Source of the DNA: Amycolatopsis umgeniensis
GTDB taxonomy: Bacteria > Actinomycetota > Actinomycetes > Mycobacteriales > Pseudonocardiaceae
DNA: 64,000 bases
Direction of reading: 5' to 3'
NCBI RefSeq assembly: GCF_014205155.1
Contig: NZ_JACHMX010000001.1
Coordinates: 6,696,001-6,760,000 of the forward strand
Shown: in pieces, positions 8,569-16,640 of the stretch
Layout: the number at the start of each line of letters is the position of its first letter
Numbering within the stretch: the first letter of the stretch is position 1
The notes under the pieces: model-generated
Databases searched by the model: none
The model's input: the letters and a program-made list of their open reading frames with translations, nothing else
What the model was told of the DNA's origin: nothing
Made by a program: the position numbers and the translations under genes

Positions 8569-9294
8569 ATGGCCCCGCGCCTGCTGGTGTTCGGCGATTC
8601 CCTCAGCTTCCACGGCCCGGACGGTCCGCTCGCCGCCGACGACGCGCGTCTGTGGCCCAACATCGCCGCCGAAGCGCTCGGTGGTGCGGCGGATCTCGTC
8701 GCCGGGTTCGGCTGGAACGCTCGCGACGCCTGGTGGTCGCTGGTCGGCGACCCGCGTGTCTGGGCCGATCTCCACCACGTCGACGCCGTCGTGCTGGCCG
8801 TCGGGAGCATGGACACGCTGCCCTCGCCGTTGCCCACCTACCTGCGCACCGGTCTGCGCTACCTGCGACCCGACCCGCTGCGCCGGGTGGTGCGCAAGAC
8901 GTACCTGGCGGCTCAGCCACGGCTCGCGATCGCCCTCCGAGGACGTCCGGTGGTCTTGCCTTCGAAGCTGACCGTCCATTACCTCGACACCGCCGTCGGA
9001 GCCTTGCGGGTGCTGCGGCCGGACCTGCCGATCTTCGGCATCCTGCCGTCCGTTCACCGGTCCGACGCCTACGGCCGGGTGCACACCGCCCGCGCCGGCG
9101 CCGTCGCCGCCATGACCGCGTGGGGGCGGCGCGCGGACGTCCCGCTGCTGGATCTCGGTGCCGTCGTCGGTGATCACGTACTGAGCGGTCGTGGCAATCC
9201 GGACGGGATGCACTGGGGATGGGAAGGACATGCCGCCGTTGGCGCGGAAATGGCCCGCCTGATGGCCCCGGTGCTGCGCCCCGCGGCAACGTAG
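8569..9294 (+). CDS. octT: SGNH-type acyltransferase, OctT-like (diglucosylglycerate octanoyltransferase)
   Basis: A 241-aa SGNH-fold protein. The nucleophile block is LLVFGDSLSF near residues 5-14 and the C-terminal Asp/His block is DGMHWGWEGH near 217-226. It starts 3 bp after gpgP. Gene order and motifs match Rv2418c, which octanoylates diglucosylglycerate, an early intermediate of mycobacterial methylglucose lipopolysaccharides. If the match holds, this organism may make a related acylated glucosylglycerate. A generic GDSL esterase is the alternative. Confidence 0.7.
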   Translation: MAPRLLVFGDSLSFHGPDGPLAADDARLWPNIAAEALGGAADLVAGFGWNARDAWWSLVGDPRVWADLHHVDAVVLAVGSMDTLPSPLPTYLRTGLRYLRPDPLRRVVRKTYLAAQPRLAIALRGRPVVLPSKLTVHYLDTAVGALRVLRPDLPIFGILPSVHRSDAYGRVHTARAGAVAAMTAWGRRADVPLLDLGAVVGDHVLSGRGNPDGMHWGWEGHAAVGAEMARLMAPVLRPAAT

Positions 9295-9304
9295 GCTGGC
9301 TGCC

Positions 9305-10150
9305 GTGTCGGTCGCCGTAGTCACGGATTCCACCGCCCACCTGCCGGAAGGCTTCGCCGAACGGAACGGGATCCGGGTGGTCCCGTTGCACGTCCTCGTG
9401 GACGGTGTCGTCTTCCTCGACGGCGTCGAAATGGGCCCCGGGGCCTTGGCCGAAGCGCTCGGCAAGCGCAGTCTGGTGACGACGTCCCGGCCGACGCCCG
9501 CCGAATTCGTCAAGGAATTCCGGGCGGCGCTGGCCGAGGGTGCGGACGCCGTCGTGTCGGTCCATCTGTCCCGGGAGTTGTCCGGGACATGGGAGGCGGC
9601 TGTGCTCGCCGCTCAGGAGGTCGGGCCGGACAAAGTGCGTGTGGTCGATTCGCGCAGCACCGCGATGGGGCTCGGCTTCGCCGCCCTGCGAGCGGCGAGT
9701 GCCGCCGCGGACGGAGCCGATCCGGCCGAGGTGGAGGCCGCGGCTGTCGACGCGGTGAGCCGCTCGGAGACCTTGTTCGCCGTCGAGACCCTCGAGTACC
9801 TGCGCCGTGGAGGGCGGATCGGCCCGGCGGCGGCTCTGCTCGGCACGGCGCTCGCGGTGAAGCCGGTGCTCCACATGTCCGAGGGCCGCATCCAGCCGCT
9901 GGAGAAGGTGCGGACGATGAATCGTGCGGTGGCACGCCTGGTCGAGCTAGCCGTGAAGGCGGCCGAAGGCGGGCTCGCCGACATCGCCGTCCATCACCTG
10001 GCTTCGCCGGAGCGCGCCGTCGAACTGGCCAACCGGCTGGAAGAGTCCATCAGCTGCCCGGAGGGGTGCGTGGTGTCGGAGATCGGCGCCGTCATCGGGG
10101 CCCACACCGGTCCCGGTGTGCTCGGTGTCGTGATCCAGCGGGCGGGTTAG
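9305..10150 (+). CDS. DegV family fatty-acid-binding protein
   Basis: A 281-aa protein of the DegV/FakB family, which binds a fatty acid in a cleft between two alpha/beta domains. It opens with VAVVTDSTAHLP and has the conserved TSRPTP, VHLSRELSGTW and LRRGGRIG segments. The GTG start has TAGGCT 7 nt upstream and no Shine-Dalgarno, so an internal leaderless promoter is likely in addition to read-through from octT. A FakA-type kinase partner is not in the window. Confidence 0.88.
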   Translation: MSVAVVTDSTAHLPEGFAERNGIRVVPLHVLVDGVVFLDGVEMGPGALAEALGKRSLVTTSRPTPAEFVKEFRAALAEGADAVVSVHLSRELSGTWEAAVLAAQEVGPDKVRVVDSRSTAMGLGFAALRAASAAADGADPAEVEAAAVDAVSRSETLFAVETLEYLRRGGRIGPAAALLGTALAVKPVLHMSEGRIQPLEKVRTMNRAVARLVELAVKAAEGGLADIAVHHLASPERAVELANRLEESISCPEGCVVSEIGAVIGAHTGPGVLGVVIQRAG

Positions 10151-10160
10151 GAAACCCGCC
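10141..10160 (+). terminator. Hairpin overlapping the degV stop codon
   Basis: An 8-bp perfect stem, GGCGGGTT/AACCCGCC, with a 4-nt loop includes the TAG stop (10148-10150). There is no U-tract, as is usual in high-GC actinobacteria. It likely ends the nadD-degV transcript. Confidence 0.6.
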
Positions 10161-10215
10161 ACCATCCCACACGGCCCCGACGAAAACCCGTGATCCGGGC
10201 TCGGACGGCGCCGAG

Positions 10216-10242
10216 TTGTCCACAACACCCCACTTGTCCACA
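10216..10242 (+). promoter_or_regulatory. Two DnaA boxes upstream of comEA
   Basis: TTGTCCACA occurs at 10216-10224 and again at 10234-10242, in the same orientation and 18 bp apart. Both are exact copies of the actinobacterial DnaA-box consensus. They lie 54-80 bp before the comEA start, upstream of a candidate -10 TAGCGT (10283-10288) that sits 7 nt before the GTG. Confidence 0.6.
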
Positions 10243-10295
10243 GCTCCGGGATTTGCCACTGCCGCCCGCCACCCCCGCTCCGTAGCGTCGTTCAC

Positions 10296-11021
10296 GTGTT
10301 CGACCAAACCGCCCGTCCACCGGGTTCCTCCGCCAACGCCAGGCTGGCGTGGCTGGCCGCGCAGCTGTCGCCGCCCACCACCCAGGGCCCGCCCGCGGGC
10401 AGGCTCATGCGCCGCTGGGTGCCCGCCCGGTTCACGGCGGACGGGATTCCGGTGAACCGGCGGTGGTTCGCCGTGGTGGCCGTGCTGATCGCGGTGGCCG
10501 TGATCGTGACCGGCGCGATCGCTTTGTTCGGACACCGGCCGGGGGCGGAGACCCCGCCGCCCCTGCCGTCGGCGAAGGCCGCCGGAGAAGCCCCCGCCGC
10601 GGCGGCCAAGGCACCTCTGGTGATCAGCGTCGTCGGCCGGGTGCTCAAACCCGGCTTGGTCACCATCCCTCCGGGCGCACGGGTCGCCGATGCCCTCACG
10701 GCGGCCGGTGGGGCACCGCCCGGAACGGATCTGACCGGGCTGAACCTGGCCCGGCGGCTCACCGACGGCGAGCAGGTGGCCGTGGGCGTTGCTGTGCCGG
10801 CCGCGGCCGGCACAGCAACGCCGCCGGGGAAGCTCGACCTGAACACGGCCACGGCCGAGCAACTCGACTCCCTGCCCGGGGTCGGCGAAGTGATGGCCAA
10901 ACGCATCGTCGACTGGCGGTCCGGGCACGGCGGGTTCACCACGGTCGAGCAACTCCGTGACGTAGAAGGGATCGGCGAAAGCAAGTACAGCAAAATCCGG
11001 GAACTGGTGTCCGTCGGATGA
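10296..11021 (+). CDS. comEA: ComEA-like competence/DNA-binding protein
   Basis: A 241-aa membrane-anchored DNA-binding protein. One transmembrane helix covers roughly residues 49-72. An SLBB domain follows (VVGRVLKPGLVTIPPGARV near 110-130), and the C terminus has the helix-hairpin-helix pair LDLNTATAEQLDSLPGVGEV and LRDVEGIGESKYSKI. In competent bacteria ComEA binds incoming double-stranded DNA at the cell surface. The GTG start appears leaderless. Its stop overlaps the comEC start (ATGA), so the two are co-translated. Confidence 0.93.
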   Translation: MFDQTARPPGSSANARLAWLAAQLSPPTTQGPPAGRLMRRWVPARFTADGIPVNRRWFAVVAVLIAVAVIVTGAIALFGHRPGAETPPPLPSAKAAGEAPAAAAKAPLVISVVGRVLKPGLVTIPPGARVADALTAAGGAPPGTDLTGLNLARRLTDGEQVAVGVAVPAAAGTATPPGKLDLNTATAEQLDSLPGVGEVMAKRIVDWRSGHGGFTTVEQLRDVEGIGESKYSKIRELVSVG

Positions 11022-13423
11022 ACCCGTCCGCCGATCCGTCCGAAGTGGACACCGCGTCGTGGCGAGGTCAAGACCTGCGGCTGGTACCGGCCGCGGCGAC
11101 GGCCTGGCTCGGCACACTTTCCGGGCTGCTCGGCGGTTGGTGGATCACGATGCTCTGCGGTGCGGCCGCCGTGGTGCTCGCGATCGCCGCCGGCGTCCGT
11201 GCCCGCCGGACGGCGTCCCGGTGGGTGGCGGGCCTTGGCGCGCTCGCGGTCCTCGGAGTGCTCACCGCCGGTCCGGTGGCGCTGCGGATCCGGGCCGCCG
11301 AGCACGACGACCTCCGTGCCGCCGCCGCACGGGGGAGCGACGCCACCATGAGGGTGGTGGTCACCGAGCGGCCACGTCCGGTCCGCGGCGCCGGATACGC
11401 CGATCGCCAGACTGGCACCCGCCTGGTGGTCATCGCCGCGACGGTGGACGCCGCGGTGGTGTCGGAGCGGAAGGTGGATTCGGCCGGCCGGATCCTCCTG
11501 CTCGCTCCCGCCGAGGGGTGGACGGACCTGCTGCCCGGGCAGCAGGTCACCGCCTCCGGGCGGCTCGCACCGGCCGAGGGGGCCGAACTGACGGTCGCGG
11601 TCCTCTCGGTGCGAGGCCCGCCGTCAGCACTCGGACCGGCGCCCTGGTGGCAGCGAGCCGCGGAATCGCTGCGCACCGGGCTCCGGGCCCTGTGCACCGT
11701 CCTTCCCGAGGAGCAGGCCGGTCTGGTGCCCGGGCTGGTCGTCGGGGACACGAGCACGCTGTCCCCGAGGGTCGAACGCGAGTTCACGGACTCCGGCATG
11801 TCCCACCTGATGGCCGTGAGCGGTGGGAACGTGGCGATCGTCTGCGGCTCGATCCTTCTCCTGCTGAGGGTGCTCCGGGTCGGGCCGCGGACTTCCGCCG
11901 CCGCGGCCGCCGCGGGGCTCGCCGGGTTCGTGGTCCTCGCCGGGCCCGCGCCCAGCGTGCTCCGCGCCGGGGTGATGGGAGCGGTCGGATTGCTGGCGCT
12001 CGCGCTGGGGCGCCGGGGTTCGGCGCTGCCCGCGCTGGCGTTCGCGGTGGCGGGGCTCGTCGTGACCGATCCCGCGATGGCGGCCGACTTCGGCTTCGCG
12101 CTTTCGGTACTGGCCACCGCCGGGCTGGTACTGCTGGCTCCGAGGTGGGCCGAGTGGCTGGTCGGCCGCGGTGTGCCGTCCGGTTACGCAGAGGGGCTGG
12201 CCATCCCGCTGGCCGCGTTCGTCATGACGGCGCCGGTCATCGCGGGCATGGCGGGCTCGGTCAGTCTCGTCTCGGTGGTGACCAACTTGCTCGCCGCGCC
12301 GGTGGTCGCCCCGGCCACCGTGTTCGGCGTGCTCGCCACCGTCGTCGGACCGTGGTGGCCGTCGGCGGGCAGGCTGCTGGTCCAGCTGACCGAACCCGAG
12401 GCGAGCTGGCTCATCACCGTGGCCCGTCACGGCGCCCGCACGCCGGGAGCGGTCGTGGACTGGCCGGACGGCTGGTGGGGCGGGCTCTTGGCGACCGGTT
12501 TACTCGTCGTGCTGCTCGTCGCCATCCGGTTGCGTCACGCCAGGATCCTGCTGGCGATCGCCTTGGCCAGTGGGCTCCTCGTCTTCGTGCCGGTGAGGGT
12601 CTTGGCCCCGGCTTGGCCACCGGCGTCGTGGAGCGCCGTGGCCTGCGATGTCGGACAGGGCGACGCCGTCGTCCTCGCCACGGCCGAGCCGGGGAGGGCG
12701 ATCCTGGTCGACACCGGTCCGGAACCGGGACCGGTCGACGAATGCCTGAGCAGGCTCGGGGTGGATCGCGTTCCGCTGATCGTGCTGAGCCACCTGCACG
12801 CCGATCACATCGGTGGCCTCGAATCCGTTTTCGAGGGCAGGTCGGTCGGAGCGGTGGCCGTCGGTCCGGGCCGGGCTCCGGCGTGGGCGTGGCGGCAAGT
12901 CGCCGACGAGACCGCGCGCCGCGGGATTCCCTTGTTGGAACTGGGGATCGGGCAACGGCTGGACTGGTCGGGCCTGTCCCTGGACGTACTGGGGCCGCGG
13001 TACGTCACCCGGCGATCGGTCCTCGAGCAGGACGGCACCGTGATCAACAACGGTTCGGTCGTCCTGCGTGCCGGAACCCCGGCGGGCCGGTTGCTGCTGA
13101 CCGGCGACGTCGAACTCGCCGCGCAGGCCGACCTGATGGCCGAGGGGGCTGATCTGCGATCCGAGATCCTGAAGGTCCCGCACCACGGAAGTCGTTACAC
13201 CGCGCCGGATTTCCTCAACGCGGTCGCGCCACGGGTGGCGTTGGTGAGTGTCGGCGCCGGGAACACCTACGGTCATCCGAACAAGTCCACTTTGGACAAC
13301 CTGACGGCCGCCGGCGCCGCGATCGGCAGGACGGACACGGACGGCGACACCGCGGTCGTCGCCGACGCCCGAGGGCTCGCCCTGATGCGCCGGGGTGAGC
13401 CCCGCGGCCCGCCTCGTTCTTGA
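11018..13423 (+). CDS. comEC: ComEC/Rec2-type DNA uptake channel with metallo-beta-lactamase domain
   Basis: An 801-aa polytopic membrane protein. After several N-terminal helices and an OB-like region comes the Competence domain (LVVGDTSTLSPRV and FTDSGMSHLMAVSGGNVAIV near residues 240-275), more helices to about 530, then a metallo-beta-lactamase-like domain with the zinc/metal motif SHLHADHIGG near 590 and KVPHHGSRY near 717. ComEC carries single-stranded DNA across the membrane. It forms an operon with comEA. Natural transformation is not established for most actinomycetes that carry this pair. Confidence 0.93.
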   Translation: MNPSADPSEVDTASWRGQDLRLVPAAATAWLGTLSGLLGGWWITMLCGAAAVVLAIAAGVRARRTASRWVAGLGALAVLGVLTAGPVALRIRAAEHDDLRAAAARGSDATMRVVVTERPRPVRGAGYADRQTGTRLVVIAATVDAAVVSERKVDSAGRILLLAPAEGWTDLLPGQQVTASGRLAPAEGAELTVAVLSVRGPPSALGPAPWWQRAAESLRTGLRALCTVLPEEQAGLVPGLVVGDTSTLSPRVEREFTDSGMSHLMAVSGGNVAIVCGSILLLLRVLRVGPRTSAAAAAAGLAGFVVLAGPAPSVLRAGVMGAVGLLALALGRRGSALPALAFAVAGLVVTDPAMAADFGFALSVLATAGLVLLAPRWAEWLVGRGVPSGYAEGLAIPLAAFVMTAPVIAGMAGSVSLVSVVTNLLAAPVVAPATVFGVLATVVGPWWPSAGRLLVQLTEPEASWLITVARHGARTPGAVVDWPDGWWGGLLATGLLVVLLVAIRLRHARILLAIALASGLLVFVPVRVLAPAWPPASWSAVACDVGQGDAVVLATAEPGRAILVDTGPEPGPVDECLSRLGVDRVPLIVLSHLHADHIGGLESVFEGRSVGAVAVGPGRAPAWAWRQVADETARRGIPLLELGIGQRLDWSGLSLDVLGPRYVTRRSVLEQDGTVINNGSVVLRAGTPAGRLLLTGDVELAAQADLMAEGADLRSEILKVPHHGSRYTAPDFLNAVAPRVALVSVGAGNTYGHPNKSTLDNLTAAGAAIGRTDTDGDTAVVADARGLALMRRGEPRGPPRS

Positions 13424-13430
13424 GGCGGGC
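13407..13430. terminator. Bidirectional terminator between comEC and thrC
   Basis: A 9-bp perfect stem, GCCCGCCTC/GAGGCGGGC, with a 6-nt loop includes the comEC stop codon and lies 11 bp from the convergent thrC stop. Confidence 0.7.
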
Positions 13431-13440
13431 CTGCGGGAAC

Positions 13441-14706
13441 TCAGATGCCGAGAGCCTCGCGGACCGCGTCGGCCGAGGCGCTGACGGTGGCCTTCGGGCC
13501 GACCTTGTCCTCGACGGCGTCGAGGGTCTTGAGGCCGTCACCGGTGATGAGCAGCACGATCTCTTCGTCCGGGTTGAGCTTGCCGGTCTCGATGAGCTTC
13601 TTGGCCGTCGCCACAGTGACCCCGCCGGCGGTCTCGGTGAAGACGCCTTCGGTGCGGGCGAGCAGCCGGATGCCCTCGACGACCTCTTCGTCGGTGACGT
13701 CTTCGATCGAGCCGCCGGTGCGGTTGACCACGTCGAGGACGTAAGGGCCGTCGGCCGGGTTGCCGATCGCCAGCGAGCGGGCGATCGTGTCCGGCTTGAC
13801 CGGCTGGACGACGTCGTGGCCCGCGCGGAACGCCGCGGAGACGGGCGAGCAGCCGGTGGCCTGCGCGCCGAACACCTTGTACGGCGTCTCGTCGACGAGG
13901 CCGAGCTGGCCGAACTCACGGAAACCCTTGTCCACCTTGGTGAGCTGGGAACCGGAGGCGATCGGCACGACGATCTGGGAGGGAAGCCGCCAGCCGAGCT
14001 GTTCGGCGACCTCGAAGGCCAGCGTCTTGGAGCCTTCCGAGTAGTAGGGCCGGACGTTCACGTTGACGAACGCCCAGCTCTCCTGCTCGGCGGCGAGCTG
14101 GGTGGCGAGCCGGTTCACGTCGTCGTAGTTGCCGTCGACAGCGATGAGGTCGCCGTCGTACACGGCGGTGGTGAGGATCTTGGCGCGCTCGAGGGTCTTC
14201 GGGATCAGCACGACCGACCGCCAGCCGGCGCGCGCCGCTGCGGCGGCGACAGCGTTGGCCAGGTTGCCGGTCGACGGACAGGCGAGCACGTCGAACCCGA
14301 ACTCGCGCGCGGCGGCCAGTGCGACGGCGACCACGCGGTCCTTGAACGAGTGGGTCGGGTTGCCGGTGTCGTCCTTGACCCAGACCTTCTTGACGCCCAA
14401 CGCCTTCGCGAGCCTGTCGGCTTGGATGAGCCTGGTGGCGCCGGGTTCGGTGTTGGGGATTTCTTCGACGTTCGACGGAACGGGAAGGAGTTTCTTGTAG
14501 CGCCAGATGTTCTTCGGCCCGGCTTCGATGTCTTCGCGGCGGACGCGGCCGAAGTCGTAGGCGACCTCGAGCGGCGAGAAGTCCTCGGCGGAAACGAATT
14601 CGGGGGCGAGCGGCTGCCGGTGTCCCTCTTCCTTCGACACCAGTTCGACGGCCGGTCCGAGATCCGGGGTCTTGGTGGTGGAGGTCGTGCCGAGGGTTGC
14701 GGTCAT
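13441..14706 (-). CDS. thrC: Threonine synthase (long type)
   Basis: A 421-aa PLP enzyme converting O-phosphohomoserine to threonine. The PLP-lysine motif is PTHSFKDR near residue 113, the glycine-rich phosphate loop is CPSTGNLANA near 140, and the C-terminal ITGDGLK motif is seen. It is longer than the roughly 350-aa ThrC of the hom-thrC-thrB operon, so it may be a second, free-standing copy. It is the only gene downstream of a SAM riboswitch, and its GGAAGGAA ribosome site directly follows the aptamer. Confidence 0.93.
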   Translation of the reverse strand: MTATLGTTSTTKTPDLGPAVELVSKEEGHRQPLAPEFVSAEDFSPLEVAYDFGRVRREDIEAGPKNIWRYKKLLPVPSNVEEIPNTEPGATRLIQADRLAKALGVKKVWVKDDTGNPTHSFKDRVVAVALAAAREFGFDVLACPSTGNLANAVAAAAARAGWRSVVLIPKTLERAKILTTAVYDGDLIAVDGNYDDVNRLATQLAAEQESWAFVNVNVRPYYSEGSKTLAFEVAEQLGWRLPSQIVVPIASGSQLTKVDKGFREFGQLGLVDETPYKVFGAQATGCSPVSAAFRAGHDVVQPVKPDTIARSLAIGNPADGPYVLDVVNRTGGSIEDVTDEEVVEGIRLLARTEGVFTETAGGVTVATAKKLIETGKLNPDEEIVLLITGDGLKTLDAVEDKVGPKATVSASADAVREALGI

Positions 14707-14720
14707 CGCGAGGTTCCTTC

Positions 14721-14849
14721 CTCATCTGCCCCGCCATGGCGGGCCGGAATTGGCACCGTGTTCGTCAGCTACCCCGCGATCGCGGGATGACAGGCTGACG
14801 CCGGTTGCCGGGGCTTCATCGGGCCGTTCCCTCTGCCCCTCTGGATGAG
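14721..14849 (-). ncRNA. SAM-I (S-box) riboswitch controlling thrC
   Basis: Read on the minus strand, P1 is CTCATC (14849-14844) pairing with GATGAG (14726-14721). The conserved core is complete: AGAGGGGCAGAGGGA, GGCCCGATGAAGCC, CGGCAACC, then GGTGCCAATTCC. P3 is CGTCAGC/GCTGACG capped by an inner CCCGCG/CGCGGG stem, and P4 is CCCGCC/GGCGGG inside P1. Placement of P4 inside P1 favours SAM-I over SAM-IV. The GAAGGAA ribosome site (14720-14714) touches the 3' strand of P1 and is also flanked by GAGG/CCTC, so translational control is likely. Confidence 0.9.
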
Positions 14850-14986
14850 CGGTATTCGATTGTCGGCACGCGAATGATCGCGTCGCCTCGCCAACACCGT
14901 ACGACATGAGCCTCCGGTGGGGCCACCGTGCCCTGAACACATCACCGGACAAAGCACACGAGAGGACGAATGGCAGGATCGTGTCC

Positions 14987-15970
14987 GTGACGACGCAAGC
15001 TTCCGCCCCATCGCCGCTGGTCCTGGTTCTCGGTGAGGAAGAGCTGCTGATCGAACGCGCGGTCCGCGGCGCTTCGGACGCGGCCAAAGCGGCCGACCCG
15101 ACGGCGGATCTCACCCGGATCCGGGTGTCGGACCTCACAGTGCCGGCGCTCGCGGAGATGGTCAGCCCCTCCCTGTTCGCCGAGGGCAGGGTGATCGTCC
15201 TCGAGTCCGCGCACGACATCTCGCAGGAGCTCTCCGACGGGGTGATGGCCTACGTCAAGGCGCCCGCCGAAGGCATCGTGCTCGTTGTCGTGCACAGCGG
15301 AGGTGGCCGGAGCAAGGCGGCGAAGGCGCTTCCCGGTGCGCTGAAGAAGGCCGGGGCCGAGGTCGTCGAGTGCCCGAAGCTGACCAAGGCCGCCGAGCGG
15401 GAATCCTTCGTCCGCAACGAGGTCCGGCGGGTCGGCGGAAAGATCGACGGTGCGGCCGTGCTCGCGCTGATCGACGCCGTCGGCTCGGATCTGCGGGAGT
15501 TGTCGTCGGCCGCGACCCAACTCGTCGCGGATGCCGGGGGAACTGTCGACGAACAGGCGGTCCGCCGCTACCACCGGGGCCGCGCGGATGTGAACGGGTT
15601 CGCCGTCGCCGAGAAGGCCGTCGCCGGCGACAAGGCTGCGGCGCTGGAGTCACTGCGCTGGGCGATGCAGCTGGGCGTTCCGCACGTGCTGGTCGCGGAC
15701 GCTCTCGCCGACGCCGTCCGGACGATCGCGCGGGTGTCCGGCGCGGGCCGGGGGAACCCGAACCAGATGGCGGGCGAGCTGGGGATGCCGCCGTGGAAGG
15801 TGCGCAAGGCACAGGGGCAGTCGCGTGGCTGGGGGCAGGACGGTCTCGCCACCGCGATGCGGATCGTCGCCCGGCTCAACGCCGAGGTCAAAGGTGCCGC
15901 GGCCGACCCCGAGTACGCGTTGGAACGCGCCGTGCTCGAGGTCGTGGACGCCCACGGCACCAGTCACTGA
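14987..15970 (+). CDS. holA: DNA polymerase III subunit delta
   Basis: HolA opens the beta clamp as part of the clamp loader. It is 327 aa from the GTG at 14987; a GTG at 14981 is an equal alternative, while the frame back to 14906 looks unused. The family pattern is clear: an N-terminal LVLVLGEEELLIERAV, a central RYHRGRADVNGFAVAEKAVAG and a C-terminal MPPWKVRKAQGQSRGW. No Shine-Dalgarno is seen, so it may be leaderless. It lies after comEC in the usual actinobacterial order, with thrC inserted on the other strand. Confidence 0.92.
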   Translation: MTTQASAPSPLVLVLGEEELLIERAVRGASDAAKAADPTADLTRIRVSDLTVPALAEMVSPSLFAEGRVIVLESAHDISQELSDGVMAYVKAPAEGIVLVVVHSGGGRSKAAKALPGALKKAGAEVVECPKLTKAAERESFVRNEVRRVGGKIDGAAVLALIDAVGSDLRELSSAATQLVADAGGTVDEQAVRRYHRGRADVNGFAVAEKAVAGDKAAALESLRWAMQLGVPHVLVADALADAVRTIARVSGAGRGNPNQMAGELGMPPWKVRKAQGQSRGWGQDGLATAMRIVARLNAEVKGAAADPEYALERAVLEVVDAHGTSH

Positions 15971-15977
15971 ACATGGC

Positions 15978-16011
15978 GAAGGCCCCGCCGACGCGAGTCG
16001 ACGGGGCCTTC
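15978..16011. terminator. Bidirectional terminator between holA and rpsT
   Basis: A 10-bp outer stem, GAAGGCCCCG/CGGGGCCTTC, encloses a further CGAC/GTCG stem and is followed by AAAA. It separates convergent holA and rpsT. Confidence 0.85.
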
Positions 16012-16021
16012 GAAAAGCCGA

Positions 16022-16282
16022 TCAGAGAGAGTTCGCGCGCTTCGCGAGCGCGGACTTCTTGTTGGCGGCCTGGTTGGCGTGGAGAACGCCCTTGGTCACG
16101 GCCTTGTCCAGCTTCTTGGCCGCGTCCTTCTGCAGCTCCAGGGCCTTGGCCTTGTCGCCGGAGTCGGCGGCCTCGCGGAACTTGCGGATCGCGGTCTTCA
16201 CCGAGGACCGGATCGCCTGGTTGCGCTGACGCGCCTTCTCGTTGGTGGTGATGCGCTTGATCTGCGACTTGATGTTGGCCAC
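16022..16282 (-). CDS. rpsT: 30S ribosomal protein S20
   Basis: An 86-aa basic protein that binds 16S rRNA in the small subunit. The start is the GTG at 16282, because AAGAGGAG lies just upstream and the product then begins with the canonical [10 protein letters not shown]. It ends in the typical [17 protein letters not shown]. The longer frame to 16387 is not supported. Confidence 0.97.
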   Translation of the reverse strand: MANIKSQIKRITTNEKARQRNQAIRSSVKTAIRKFREAADSGDKAKALELQKDAAKKLDKAVTKGVLHANQAANKKSALAKRANSL

Positions 16283-16472
16283 GGGGGCGCTCCTCTTGAA
16301 TCTCTCGGTGGTTTCACCGCCGCGCTGTGACTGGCCCTGCGCGCTCGTGAAAGCGGCGCGGGTTTCCTCCATGACGGAATGCCACACGGCGGTGAAGGAT
16401 CAGCTTAACAGCCGTCTCGGAGCGGATCCCGGCCGCCTCCGGAGGGCTCTTGCGGTACGGTCGGGAGCGTAG

Positions 16473-16637
16473 TGCCTAGGGTTCCGCCGCCTGCCTGTTC
16501 AGCGAAAAACACAATCAGGGCGGGTGGGACAGGTCCGAGCGGCACCATCGGCGGCGCCGGAAGCCCCGCCGTTCATCTGACGGGACAAAAGCCTGGAGGA
16601 CCGGGTTTTCCGCATGCGCGGAAAACGTGAAAGGTCC
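16473..16637 (+). ncRNA. ykkC/guanidine-I type riboswitch controlling the EamA transporter
   Basis: The aptamer shows the ykkC hallmarks in order: CTAGGGTTCCG (16476-16486), GGTCCGAGCGGC near 16531-16542 and ACGGGACAAAAGCCTGGAGG (16580-16599). Downstream, GTTTTCCGC/GCGGAAAAC (16605-16613/16618-16626) makes a 9-bp hairpin. GGACC (16598-16602) can pair with GGTCC (16633-16637), which would cover the AAAGG ribosome site before the GTG at 16641. The exporter downstream favours the guanidine subtype; ykkC subtypes 2a-c (ppGpp, PRPP, nucleotide) are alternatives. Confidence 0.85.
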
Positions 16638-16640
16638 GTA

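Noticed and set aside
10092..11305. Long antisense frames over comEA
   Set aside because: No domains or ribosome sites and shadow-like composition; comEA and comEC on the + strand are clear.
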